Virus record (IMG/VR): IMGVR_UViG_3300028025_002632
Location: 1 to 43,180 of that record
DNA: 43,180 bases
Reading direction: 5' to 3' (one strand)
Origin: a virus
The notes below the pieces were generated by a model that saw only the letters and a program-made list of their open reading frames with translations, was not told the DNA's origin and made no database searches. Of the stretch, positions 1 to 5,868 are shown piece after piece. Both the position numbers and the translations under genes were made by a program. Each line of letters begins with the position of its first letter. Within the stretch, counting starts at the first letter, position 1.

Positions 1-555
1 GTGTAAGATGAACTAGTACTAAAATGTAATATAGATGTAATAGCGTAGGGCTTAAATATGAAATAGATGTGACAGCTTAGGGTTCCCGGTAATAAACCAA
101 GCCTAGCCCGACCATTGGGAATTCATTTTGCCTGACTGGGTAGGTCATCCGTATATGCGTGACCAATCTCATTGCGTTTCAATTCAATTCGTATATATGT
201 ATGTGTGACTACCTATCCTTGAGAGCATAGGATTCCTCCCTGTGCTGTCTGTCACTTTACCTGTGATGCATTACACCTGCCAATCCCATTGCAGGAAATT
301 CCTTTGAATGTTTTTGAATTTGTTTTACCTCTCCTGTTCCTGTATGTTATTATATACCTTATACGTATATATGCGTATATATATGTAATGACGTTACCTG
401 TCATTGCTAAAGTCCTTAGCTGTCCTTTACTAAATTACTTAGCTGAGACTGTCAGGTTGATGTGGCACATCTGCCATACAAATGTTAAAGCCTTAGCAAA
501 TACCTGTATTGATTTTCAATGCGTTACAACTTAATTGTTAAAGTTTGCCTGAATA
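1..555. other. Gene-free, hairpin-rich region (left part)
   Basis: I see no credible gene in this stretch. The longest plus-strand reading frame (289-534) starts at TTG and has no family features. The stretch is full of short perfect inverted repeats. These are GGTCA/TGACC at 143-147/160-164, ATCCT/AGGAT near 214-232, TCAC/GTGA at 252-255/263-266, a CCTG/CAGG hairpin at 277-294, AATGAC/GTCATT at 387-392/400-405, GCTAA/TTAGC at 406-410/416-420, CTAA/TTAG at 430-433/439-442 and GTTAA/TTAGC at 484-488/493-497. An imperfect 23-base direct repeat lies at 28-50 and 60-82 (18 of 23 identical). The density suggests a structured RNA, or a DNA region with many protein or packaging sites. Which strand is transcribed here is not shown by the sequence. 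Confidence 0.6.
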
Positions 556-588
556 TTTGGATTGTGTGTGTTTACAATCTTATGTTTG
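556..588 (+). promoter_or_regulatory. Bacteroidota-type promoter for the structured leader RNA
   Basis: TTTG at 556-559 and TATGTTTG at 581-588 match the Bacteroidota consensus TTTG-N19-21-TAnnTTTG, with a 21-base spacer. Transcription would start near 595. It would run through the paired pseudoknot motifs and the hammerhead ribozyme into the first small genes. This is the only full match I found in the first kilobase. Confidence 0.65.
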
Positions 589-634
589 CATTGTCAATCA
601 CGATAACGATTGATTAGTTCTTTTCAGCATTGCC

Positions 635-675
635 TCCGCACACCTCACCTCACTAAGTGACTTAGTCCCTGCGGA
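635..675 (+). ncRNA. Stem-pseudoknot motif, copy A
   Basis: An outer stem TCCGCA/TGCGGA (635-640/670-675) encloses the core CACCTCACCTC (641-651), an inner stem ACTAAG/CTTAGT (652-657/661-666) with triloop TGA, and CCC (667-669). The triloop TGA (658-660) is complementary to TCA (645-647) in the 5' internal strand, so a 3-bp pseudoknot can form. Copy B keeps the architecture and changes both sides of this contact together. Confidence 0.7.
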
Positions 676-737
676 ACATTTGGTAACGATACGAGCATGA
701 AGAATGCCAAGTTACCTGAGGTTAACTTCCTCAGCAG

Positions 738-780
738 GTACACACACCTTGCCTCACTAAGCAACTTAGTCCCTGTGTAC
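738..780 (+). ncRNA. Stem-pseudoknot motif, copy B
   Basis: The outer stem GTACACA/TGTGTAC (738-744/774-780) differs completely in sequence from copy A but pairs perfectly. The core CACCT-TG-CCTC (745-755), inner stem ACTAAG/CTTAGT (756-761/765-770), triloop CAA (762-764) and CCC (771-773) follow. The triloop CAA pairs with TTG (749-751). Relative to copy A the variable dinucleotides are swapped on both sides (CA with TG becomes TG with CA). That is the pattern expected of a selected pseudoknot. Confidence 0.7.
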
Positions 781-951
781 TTTCAAATCAGTTCCTTCGT
801 GGTATCATAAGACTACGATTGTATATAATGCGTCAAACCTGTGCTTCGTTACAGTTAGGATGTTGGGATGAACAGCCGAAGGGACTCATCTACTGCATGG
901 ACCATTAGTGTATTGACCTGTCTACACCTACTCCATAACGCATAAGTAAAA

Positions 952-1004
952 GATATCTACAGGTATGCTTCCTGTACTGACGAGTCACAGCATGACGAAA
1001 TATC
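952..1004 (+). ncRNA. Type III hammerhead self-cleaving ribozyme
   Basis: All conserved core elements are present in type III order. Stem III is GATA/TATC (952-955/1001-1004), followed by U956 and C957, the nucleotides just 5' of the cleavage bond. Stem I is TACAGG/CCTGTA (958-963/971-976) with loop TATGCTT. The core CTGACGA is 977-983. Stem II is GTCA/TGAC (984-987/993-996) with loop CAGCA, and the core GAAA is 997-1000. U956 pairs with A1000, as in known hammerheads. Every stem is perfectly paired and the only non-helical bases are the catalytic core and two loops, which could make the usual loop I-loop II contact. Cleavage is predicted between 957 and 958, leaving a 59-nt leader before the ATG at 1017. 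Confidence 0.92.
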
Positions 1005-1016
1005 AAACACACACAA

Positions 1017-1214
1017 ATGAAAGAAACAACAACATTTTGCAAAGAAATGTCAGAGAATTTTAATTCTCTTAATGAATTAATAGAAGAATTGAAATATCCT
1101 AATTTATACTTATTAAAAAGAAAAACTGAAACTTCTATTTTGTCTGAATTAATGATAGAAATCAATAGATGCTATAATTTGACAGCAGATAGGAGAGACG
1201 AAGTAACTAACTAA
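1017..1214 (+). CDS. Hypothetical small protein, first gene after the ribozyme
   Basis: This 65-residue product is predicted to be mostly helical (FNSLNELIEELK, then ILSELMIEINRCY), with no signal peptide or membrane segment. I do not recognise a family. The ATG lies 12 bases past the 3' end of the hammerhead, so after self-cleavage this would be the first gene on the processed mRNA. A run of small genes with A-rich leaders follows on the same strand. The reading frame opens cleanly after the structured region, and the opposing minus-strand frame at 905-1165 has no coding features, so this one is preferred. Confidence 0.6.
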   Translation: MKETTTFCKEMSENFNSLNELIEELKYPNLYLLKRKTETSILSELMIEINRCYNLTADRRDEVTN

Positions 1215-1228
1215 AAAAAACAATCAAC

Positions 1229-1444
1229 ATGGGAAAGTTTATGTTAACAAGATTCTCAACTAAGTGTGCAGAGACAGGTAAGAGGATAGACAAGGGAGAG
1301 TATATATACCTTGACTGTGAGACAAAGAATGCATATTCTCTAGAGTCCAGCAGGTATGCTCAAGAGAGAGCAAACACATCTGAGGCAGACTACATCATTG
1401 CACAGGAGAATGCATACTACCAAAGGCTTTATTCAAATTTCTAA
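1229..1444 (+). CDS. Hypothetical 71-residue protein
   Basis: The N-terminal third contains KCAETGKRIDKGEYIYLD. It resembles half of a small zinc-binding or beta-hairpin module of the type Cys-x2-3-Gly-x-x-Ile-x-Lys-Gly-Glu, but a second cysteine pair is missing. The rest is helical and rich in Ala, Gln and Tyr. An A-rich leader ending AATCAACATG precedes the start, the pattern shared by the neighbouring genes. The function is unknown. It belongs to the block of small early genes after the ribozyme. Confidence 0.65.
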   Translation: MGKFMLTRFSTKCAETGKRIDKGEYIYLDCETKNAYSLESSRYAQERANTSEADYIIAQENAYYQRLYSNF

Positions 1445-1461
1445 TCAATAAAAAAAACAAC

Positions 1462-1602
1462 ATGAAAAAGTTAATCAACACAGTTCCTGTCCTGTTCCTG
1501 ACAATCATCGTAGCATTTGACCTTACACAAATCATCTGTTACACATTCTTCCCTAAGTCAATCGTATCACAATCAATTCAATCATTAATCAATTCAATCT
1601 AA
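1462..1602 (+). CDS. Small single-span membrane protein (46 aa)
   Basis: The frame begins MKKLINTVPVLFLTIIVAFD and continues for 46 residues to TAA at 1600-1602. Residues 8-28 form a hydrophobic segment that could be a membrane anchor or an uncleaved signal. It has the same A-rich leader as its neighbours (AAAAAAACAACATG). The gene sits five bases before the next ATG, in a row of tightly packed small genes. No family is recognised. It could be an early host-membrane effector, but nothing in the sequence shows this. Confidence 0.55.
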   Translation: MKKLINTVPVLFLTIIVAFDLTQIICYTFFPKSIVSQSIQSLINSI

Positions 1603-1607
1603 TCAAC

Positions 1608-1802
1608 ATGAGAAAAGCAATCTGCCTAGCATCCGCAATCTTTTATTTCTTCGCATCGTTCGTCATCCCTTACATGTTCCTAGCATTCACAGAGCCGACA
1701 GGAGCAAACCTGACCTGTATGTGTATGCTATTTTTAATGTCAGTATTAGGATGCTACGGATACGGAAGTACCTACATGGAAATTAAAAATAAGAACAATT
1801 AG
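1608..1802 (+). CDS. Small two-span membrane protein (64 aa)
   Basis: The 64-residue product has two hydrophobic stretches, about residues 4-26 and 33-52, joined by a short polar link (EPTGAN), and ends in a basic tail (KNKNN). The layout is that of a small integral membrane protein. It is rich in Cys and Phe. It follows the 46-residue membrane gene after five bases, so the two are probably co-translated. The family is not recognised. Holin function is unlikely this far from the lysis cassette. Confidence 0.6.
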   Translation: MRKAICLASAIFYFFASFVIPYMFLAFTEPTGANLTCMCMLFLMSVLGCYGYGSTYMEIKNKNN

Positions 1803-1840
1803 TGTTTGTAAACATTCAATCATCAATCAATCAAATCAAT

Positions 1841-3790
1841 ATGAAAAAGTCAACAAGAAAGTTCGCAGTAATTAATCGTCAAAGGTCTAACGACAAGTTC
1901 ATTCTACCTATGAATTTAGATGCCTTAAGGCATATCCTGTCACTAGATTCTGAAGTAGGTGAAGACATATGCCTAGAGCAAATTAACATAGGATATAGCT
2001 CTAGTGATTCATACAAACCACTACTAAGGATGGCAAAAAACACTAGATGGACTGATGTATTAACAGTTAGGAACAGAGAGAACTACAGCTACTACGGAAG
2101 CTATAGGTATATGAGACTGATAGACGTAGACGTAAAAATTACTGAGAGACTGTTTGAATGGATGCAAAGTTACACAAACCTTAAATGGATTGAAGAAGAC
2201 AACAAGCAGTTCATACTTGTTGATGAGTCCATGATTCCTGAAGGGATGACAGAGTCATTTGTAAAAAAGAACAAGCTAGTAGGTAAGGATGACACACAGG
2301 AGATATATGGTGATGCATCAATCATGTCCTACCACTACTCTCAATGGCATCCTGAAGTTGAGAAGCAGTTCACCAAGTTGATGGACAGTACAGAAGGAGC
2401 AGTGAACTTTGGCTTTGAGGCAGAGAAGGTACACGAGGAACTTGCTGAGGACGGAATTGCAATGAAGTTAGCACACGAGACAGGATACAAGAAAGAGTAT
2501 GACGGAAGTCTTGGTAGTGAAGGATTTGAACTTATCTCTCCTGTCCTACCACTATTCAATCAGCAGGTAATTGATGAGTCAATATCTCCTGTGAGAGAGC
2601 TACTTAATGCAGACACAAACGACAGATGCGGAGGACACATCAACATATCTAAGAACGGATTTAATTCAAGGGACATACTCAAGGCAGTGAAAGGAAGTCT
2701 TCCAATCCTGTACATGATATACGAAAAGAGAATGGGAAACAGGTACTGCGAGGCAAAGAAGTTCAGCACATATCTCAGAAGACCACAGAAGTACTCTGCC
2801 TGTTATCTTAAGAACAATAGCATACTTGAGGTCAGATTGTTCCCTGCAATTAAAAATACATCTGTACTACAGAACAGGATTGAACTTATGAGAATGATAA
2901 TGGGAGAGCTGTACGGAAAGTCTGCAATCAAGGTACTTCTTGAACTTGCCAATCCAACAACAAACCTTCATAACTTCATCCTGAACAGACTACTTAACGG
3001 AAGCAGAGACAAGATGATAAACAAGATAAAGATGTTTGTTGACCTGTCAGAGAGATACGGATGCGGAAAGATTTCAATGCCCACTAAGAAAAAGATAAAC
3101 AAGTTGATGCAGTCAGAGATATTCAACATACCTGTCCCTGTAGCACAGGTCACACAGGTAGTTCCTGAAGTAGAACAGGAGACTGTACAGACTACAGACG
3201 AGAATATCAATGTATCATTGGAAAGTCCTACAGATGCATACGACAGTCACTATACAGCGTACATGAATTCAAACGACTACCTGTTTCAATCTACAGACAA
3301 TGAAGTTAGAGATGCATTCGTAACTGTTGATGAGGCAGTAACAACATACAATGCTGGACTTCCTCCAAACGAATTGTTCTCGGCAATACTAGACAGGTCA
3401 ATATCATCACAATGTCACATTCAAAGAGAAGTAGGTCAGGAGCATTTTGATAGACTTATTAGAGAGTTTACTTGGAGGTTTAATGACACAAGACAAGATA
3501 ACACGTCTGATGAGAGGGTAAAACGTACAAGTATTGTTATGTCACTTAAGACTTTCTTTATAGCTAAATACTTCCTGACACGTATTGACATATCGTCCTT
3601 ATGCAAAAGGATACAGGGGATTGTAAGAGTAGGAGATGAATATGTTTTCTACCTAATCAATAGAGACGAGAACGGAAATGTTGTAGGTATGTTCGGTGAG
3701 AGGGGAGAAGGCATTCAGTGGAAGATTGAAAAGAGACAGGCAGAGAATTCGTACAGACTCTTTAAACTTAACACCATTAGTATAGATTGA
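1841..3790 (+). CDS. Predicted amidoligase (ATP-grasp-like COOH-NH2 ligase)
   Basis: The central part matches the amidoligase_2 pattern. It has FGFEAE (190-195 from this start), DGSLGSEGFELISP (221-234), CGGHINIS (263-270) and LEVRLFP (329-335), the spaced acidic, His and Arg residues expected to bind ATP-Mg and substrate. The family joins a carboxyl group to an amine using ATP. About 170 residues precede the motifs and about 300 follow, so the protein is longer than a minimal amidoligase. The C-terminal part is not recognised. A GTG at 1802 would extend it by 13 residues, but the ATG at 1841 has the typical AATCAAATCAATATG leader and is preferred. The next gene is a class II glutamine-amidotransferase-like protein. 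Amidoligase and GAT-II genes are known to neighbour each other in phage and bacterial modification clusters. The substrate is unknown. Confidence 0.75.
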   Translation: MKKSTRKFAVINRQRSNDKFILPMNLDALRHILSLDSEVGEDICLEQINIGYSSSDSYKPLLRMAKNTRWTDVLTVRNRENYSYYGSYRYMRLIDVDVKITERLFEWMQSYTNLKWIEEDNKQFILVDESMIPEGMTESFVKKNKLVGKDDTQEIYGDASIMSYHYSQWHPEVEKQFTKLMDSTEGAVNFGFEAEKVHEELAEDGIAMKLAHETGYKKEYDGSLGSEGFELISPVLPLFNQQVIDESISPVRELLNADTNDRCGGHINISKNGFNSRDILKAVKGSLPILYMIYEKRMGNRYCEAKKFSTYLRRPQKYSACYLKNNSILEVRLFPAIKNTSVLQNRIELMRMIMGELYGKSAIKVLLELANPTTNLHNFILNRLLNGSRDKMINKIKMFVDLSERYGCGKISMPTKKKINKLMQSEIFNIPVPVAQVTQVVPEVEQETVQTTDENINVSLESPTDAYDSHYTAYMNSNDYLFQSTDNEVRDAFVTVDEAVTTYNAGLPPNELFSAILDRSISSQCHIQREVGQEHFDRLIREFTWRFNDTRQDNTSDERVKRTSIVMSLKTFFIAKYFLTRIDISSLCKRIQGIVRVGDEYVFYLINRDENGNVVGMFGERGEGIQWKIEKRQAENSYRLFKLNTISID

Positions 3791-3798
3791 TGATTGAT

Positions 3799-3838
3799 GT
3801 AGGGGATGAGGACATCCAATACTCCCCTACTTTTTTTT
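3799..3838 (+). terminator. Rho-independent terminator after the amidoligase
   Basis: GTAGGGGA (3799-3806) pairs perfectly with TCCCCTAC (3823-3830), and eight T residues follow (3831-3838). The hairpin starts eight bases after the stop codon. The last Ts also form the -33 element of the next promoter. Confidence 0.85.
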
Positions 3839-3866
3839 GTCAAACAAGATTTATTTATTAACTTTG
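3836..3866 (+). promoter_or_regulatory. Bacteroidota-type promoter for the GAT-II gene
   Basis: TTTG (3836-3839), a 19-base spacer and TAACTTTG (3859-3866) match the consensus exactly. The predicted start is near 3873, which places the ATG at 3890 about 17 bases into the mRNA. Confidence 0.85.
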
Positions 3867-3889
3867 CATTCACCAAAATATCAAACCAT

Positions 3890-4867
3890 ATGTGTACATT
3901 CTTCGTAAAAAAACCAAATCAGAGAATCAACAAAGAGCATTTCGTAAACATCATAGACAACAATCCGCAGGGCTTTGGATTCGTCTATACCACAGGAACT
4001 AAATTGATGATAGTTAAGTCACCTTCACCTGATGCTGAAGTCATGTGGAAGAAGTTCTGTGACGCAGAGAGCAAGTTCCCTAAGTCACATTTCATCGGTC
4101 ATGGCAGGATTGCTACAGGCAGTAAGTTGACAAATGAGAATACCCATCCGTTTCTTGTCAACAAGGGACTAGCAATAGTACATAACGGAATCCTTAGAGA
4201 CTTTCCATCTACTGCACAGAAGTCTGACACAGTACAGTATATTGAGCAGGTACTTAGAAAGATGCCTACGGACTTCTACAAGAACAGGTCAATCATGGAC
4301 ATGGTAGGCAGAGACATATCAAGCAGTAAGTTTGCAATGCTTACTGTAGAGAACAAGGTATATGTAGTCAATCGTCACCTATGTGTAATTGATGGTGTGT
4401 CAGGTGTGCTGTTCAGCAACAGCAACTTTAGAGCTACAGAGTACTTTGATTATGGAGGCAAGAAGGTAGCTAAAGTTGACTTCGGTAAAAAGAACAAGTC
4501 ATACCAATATCAGAATTCAACTATACACAAGCAAAGTGAGATAGGATTTCATGTTGACTCTGAATCATGCGAGATTCAAGAAAATACCTTCAGCGACTGG
4601 ATACATTGTGAAGACTGCAAAGACTGGGTAAAGAAGCATGAGTTTAGCTACGAATGGGGTGTATGTAATAAGTGTGAGGACGAATACGGACTTAAGGATA
4701 CAAAGAACGGATACAAGACAGTACAAGGTAAGTACGAAAGCGAATTGAATTACTGCGATGACTGTGGCATGAACGTAGCATCTCATTCATATGAGGATTG
4801 GAGGATATGTGACCTATGCATAGGCAACTACAAGAAAGAAGACAGCAATCAGGGACTTCCCTTCTAA
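3890..4867 (+). CDS. Class II glutamine-amidotransferase-like protein with two Zn-cluster modules
   Basis: The frame is open from 3806, but that ATG lies inside the terminator and upstream of the promoter. The ATG at 3890 gives Met-Cys at the N-terminus, as the N-terminal-nucleophile GAT-II fold requires. Family motifs follow: HGRIATG (71-77), NTHPF (84-88) and VHNG (97-100). The family hydrolyses glutamine to release ammonia for an acceptor or synthetase domain. None is fused here, so the neighbouring amidoligase is the natural partner. Unusually, the last third carries two Cys-x2-Cys clusters (HCEDCKDW with VCNKC, then YCDDCGM with ICDLC), which suggests two small zinc-binding modules for protein or nucleic-acid contact. 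The protein ends in GLPF. It has its own promoter and a terminator behind it, so it is a single-gene unit. Confidence 0.8.
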   Translation: MCTFFVKKPNQRINKEHFVNIIDNNPQGFGFVYTTGTKLMIVKSPSPDAEVMWKKFCDAESKFPKSHFIGHGRIATGSKLTNENTHPFLVNKGLAIVHNGILRDFPSTAQKSDTVQYIEQVLRKMPTDFYKNRSIMDMVGRDISSSKFAMLTVENKVYVVNRHLCVIDGVSGVLFSNSNFRATEYFDYGGKKVAKVDFGKKNKSYQYQNSTIHKQSEIGFHVDSESCEIQENTFSDWIHCEDCKDWVKKHEFSYEWGVCNKCEDEYGLKDTKNGYKTVQGKYESELNYCDDCGMNVASHSYEDWRICDLCIGNYKKEDSNQGLPF

Positions 4868-4893
4868 AACTAGGTGTTTGATATGTATGGTAC

Positions 4894-4926
4894 GGAGGCA
4901 AGGTTTCGTCCTGCCTCCTCTTTTTC
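4894..4926 (+). terminator. Rho-independent terminator after the GAT-II gene
   Basis: GGAGGCA (4894-4900) pairs with TGCCTCC (4912-4918). A further GG/CC inside is reached past one bulged A, and a T-rich run follows (4919-4926). The hairpin lies 26 bases after the stop codon. Confidence 0.8.
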
Positions 4927-4947
4927 TTAACAATAAAAATATAAAGT

Positions 4948-5241
4948 ATGGCAATGTCAATACAAGGACAGGAACTATTCACATCAGCACTATCTAGAAT
5001 AGTCGTAGATGTAGCTATTCAAAACAATCCTGAATATAATAAATTCATGGATGGTATTATCTCATCTCTCATAACTATGGCTAAGGTTGAGGACATGATT
5101 GATGAGCATGACATACCAATAATAATAAATATAATTAACAACAGGGCTAAGGAAATGCTTACCATAATTAATATGGAAGGAGAGAACATCAGTGACGACA
5201 TTGATGACATTATAAACAGAGCACTAAATTCAGATAACTAA
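4948..5241 (+). CDS. Hypothetical helical protein (97 aa)
   Basis: The product is almost wholly helical and acidic in its C-terminal half (DEHDIPIIINIINNRAKEML, then ISDDIDDIINRALN). It has no signal peptide or membrane segment. No family is recognised. It starts 22 bases after the GAT-II terminator with an AT-rich leader, so a promoter may overlap that region, although no consensus -7 box is visible. It heads a run of small genes that continues to the helix-turn-helix proteins. Confidence 0.6.
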   Translation: MAMSIQGQELFTSALSRIVVDVAIQNNPEYNKFMDGIISSLITMAKVEDMIDEHDIPIIINIINNRAKEMLTIINMEGENISDDIDDIINRALNSDN

Positions 5242-5271
5242 AAAAACAATTCCTCATCAAATCAAATAAAA

Positions 5272-5496
5272 ATGAAAGTATTCAGAATCAACACAACAGC
5301 CTACGAAGAGCAAGACTTCTATCTAATGACCACGCTTAGTCCTTCACAAATCAAAATCGTTATTGAGCCAATGGTTCACAACGAAAGGATTAACGATGAG
5401 TTCTTTGAGAATGACGAGTACGTACTTGAACTAAGGAAAAGGTTCCCAATGGAAGAGGTTATACTATACACAGACTTTCAAACACTAACCTTCTAA
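5272..5496 (+). CDS. Hypothetical protein (74 aa)
   Basis: A short acidic protein that begins MKVFRINTTAYEEQDFYLMT and has an alternating beta-helix-beta look: an N-terminal strand, a helix around SPSQIKIVIEPMV, and a C-terminal strand VILYTDFQTLTF. It resembles small conserved proteins of Bacteroidota mobile elements, but I cannot assign a function. The leader (CAAATAAAAATG) is the A-rich type used by all its neighbours. A decayed small gene lies directly downstream. Confidence 0.6.
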   Translation: MKVFRINTTAYEEQDFYLMTTLSPSQIKIVIEPMVHNERINDEFFENDEYVLELRKRFPMEEVILYTDFQTLTF

Positions 5497-5507
5497 ATCA
5501 AATAAAA

Positions 5508-5626
5508 ATGACAGAGATAAAAATGCAAGAGCATTCTTAAGTAGCAATGGTTACTATACTGAAAATCTTTAATGTATTGATGACCTAATGCAAAACTACG
5601 ATTCAATTGATAAAATTTACATCTAA
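5508..5626 (+). pseudogene. Broken small gene (frameshift plus internal stop)
   Basis: An ATG at 5508 with the usual A-rich leader reads only MTEIKMQEHS before a stop. Shifting by one base at the A-run gives NARAFLSSNGYYTENL, then TAA (5570-5572), then CIDDLMQNYDSIDKIYI and a stop at 5624-5626. The recovered text resembles a small phage protein type with the pattern ARxFLxxNGYxTxNLWxxDDV, in which Trp stands where this copy has TAA. Loss of one A in the run at 5519-5523 would explain the frameshift. Either the gene is decaying or the consensus sequence contains an error, although the stop codon makes a single sequencing error insufficient. Confidence 0.55.
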
Positions 5627-5637
5627 AAAAAACAAAC

Positions 5638-5868
5638 ATGAAAACAAACACAACAGAAACAGAACTTAACTTGTCATCATTTACAGACCTTACACCATAC
5701 GAAAGGCAGATATTTATTGCTGAGCTATACCATAATGCTTGGTATTCTCAGGATAGATACGAATATCTTTATGACCTATTTAATAACTGGAGAAGCAATC
5801 CAGTGAAGGAAAAGAAGTTCTTTGGAGAGACAGATAACAATATAAATGACATAACGTATGAGAAGTAA
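5638..5868 (+). CDS. Hypothetical protein (76 aa)
   Basis: An acidic helical protein with an aromatic-rich middle (AELYHNAWYSQDRYEYLYDLFNNW split over residues 29-51). It has no signal peptide, membrane segment or cysteine cluster. No family is recognised. The leader is AAAAAAAACAAACATG. Its end overlaps the ATG of the next, zinc-ribbon gene by 11 bases, which points to translational coupling. Confidence 0.6.
   Translation: MKTNTTETELNLSSFTDLTPYERQIFIAELYHNAWYSQDRYEYLYDLFNNWRSNPVKEKKFFGETDNNINDITYEK

Larger units (their letters stand above)
595..957 (+). ncRNA. Predicted structured leader RNA released by the hammerhead
   Basis: The 5' end is inferred from the promoter at 556-588 and the 3' end from the hammerhead cleavage site after C957, which gives an RNA of about 360 nt. 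Helices readable in order are 594-599/608-613, motif A 635-675, 682-687/711-716 with an inner 695-698/704-707, 716-721/729-734, motif B 738-780, 797-803/812-818 (one G-U pair), 839-842/851-854 and 867-871/886-890. No open frame of credible coding character covers it. I do not recognise the fold as a named family. It could be a free noncoding RNA, or a structured 5' leader that controls the downstream operon. Confidence 0.55.

Noticed and set aside
289-534. Plus-strand frame of 81 codons in the left gene-free region
   Set aside because: It begins with TTG, has no A-rich leader, and runs through several perfect hairpins. The hydrophobic start is a by-product of a T-rich tract.
1-1016. tRNA genes in the structured region
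   Set aside because: I found no T-arm (GGTTCnAnnCC) with a matching acceptor stem. The hairpins do not form a cloverleaf.
905-1165. Minus-strand frame over the hammerhead and the first small gene
   Set aside because: It overlaps the ribozyme and a better plus-strand gene and shows no family features.
3505-3530. CTGATGA followed by GAG in the amidoligase gene as a second hammerhead
   Set aside because: No GAAA after a closing stem and no stem I or III partners. It is ordinary coding sequence. Similar CTGATGA words at 8448 and 11787 fail for the same reason.
3806-3889. Extended N-terminus of the GAT-II protein
   Set aside because: The upstream ATG lies inside the terminator and before the promoter. 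The family needs Cys directly after the first Met, which the ATG at 3890 gives.
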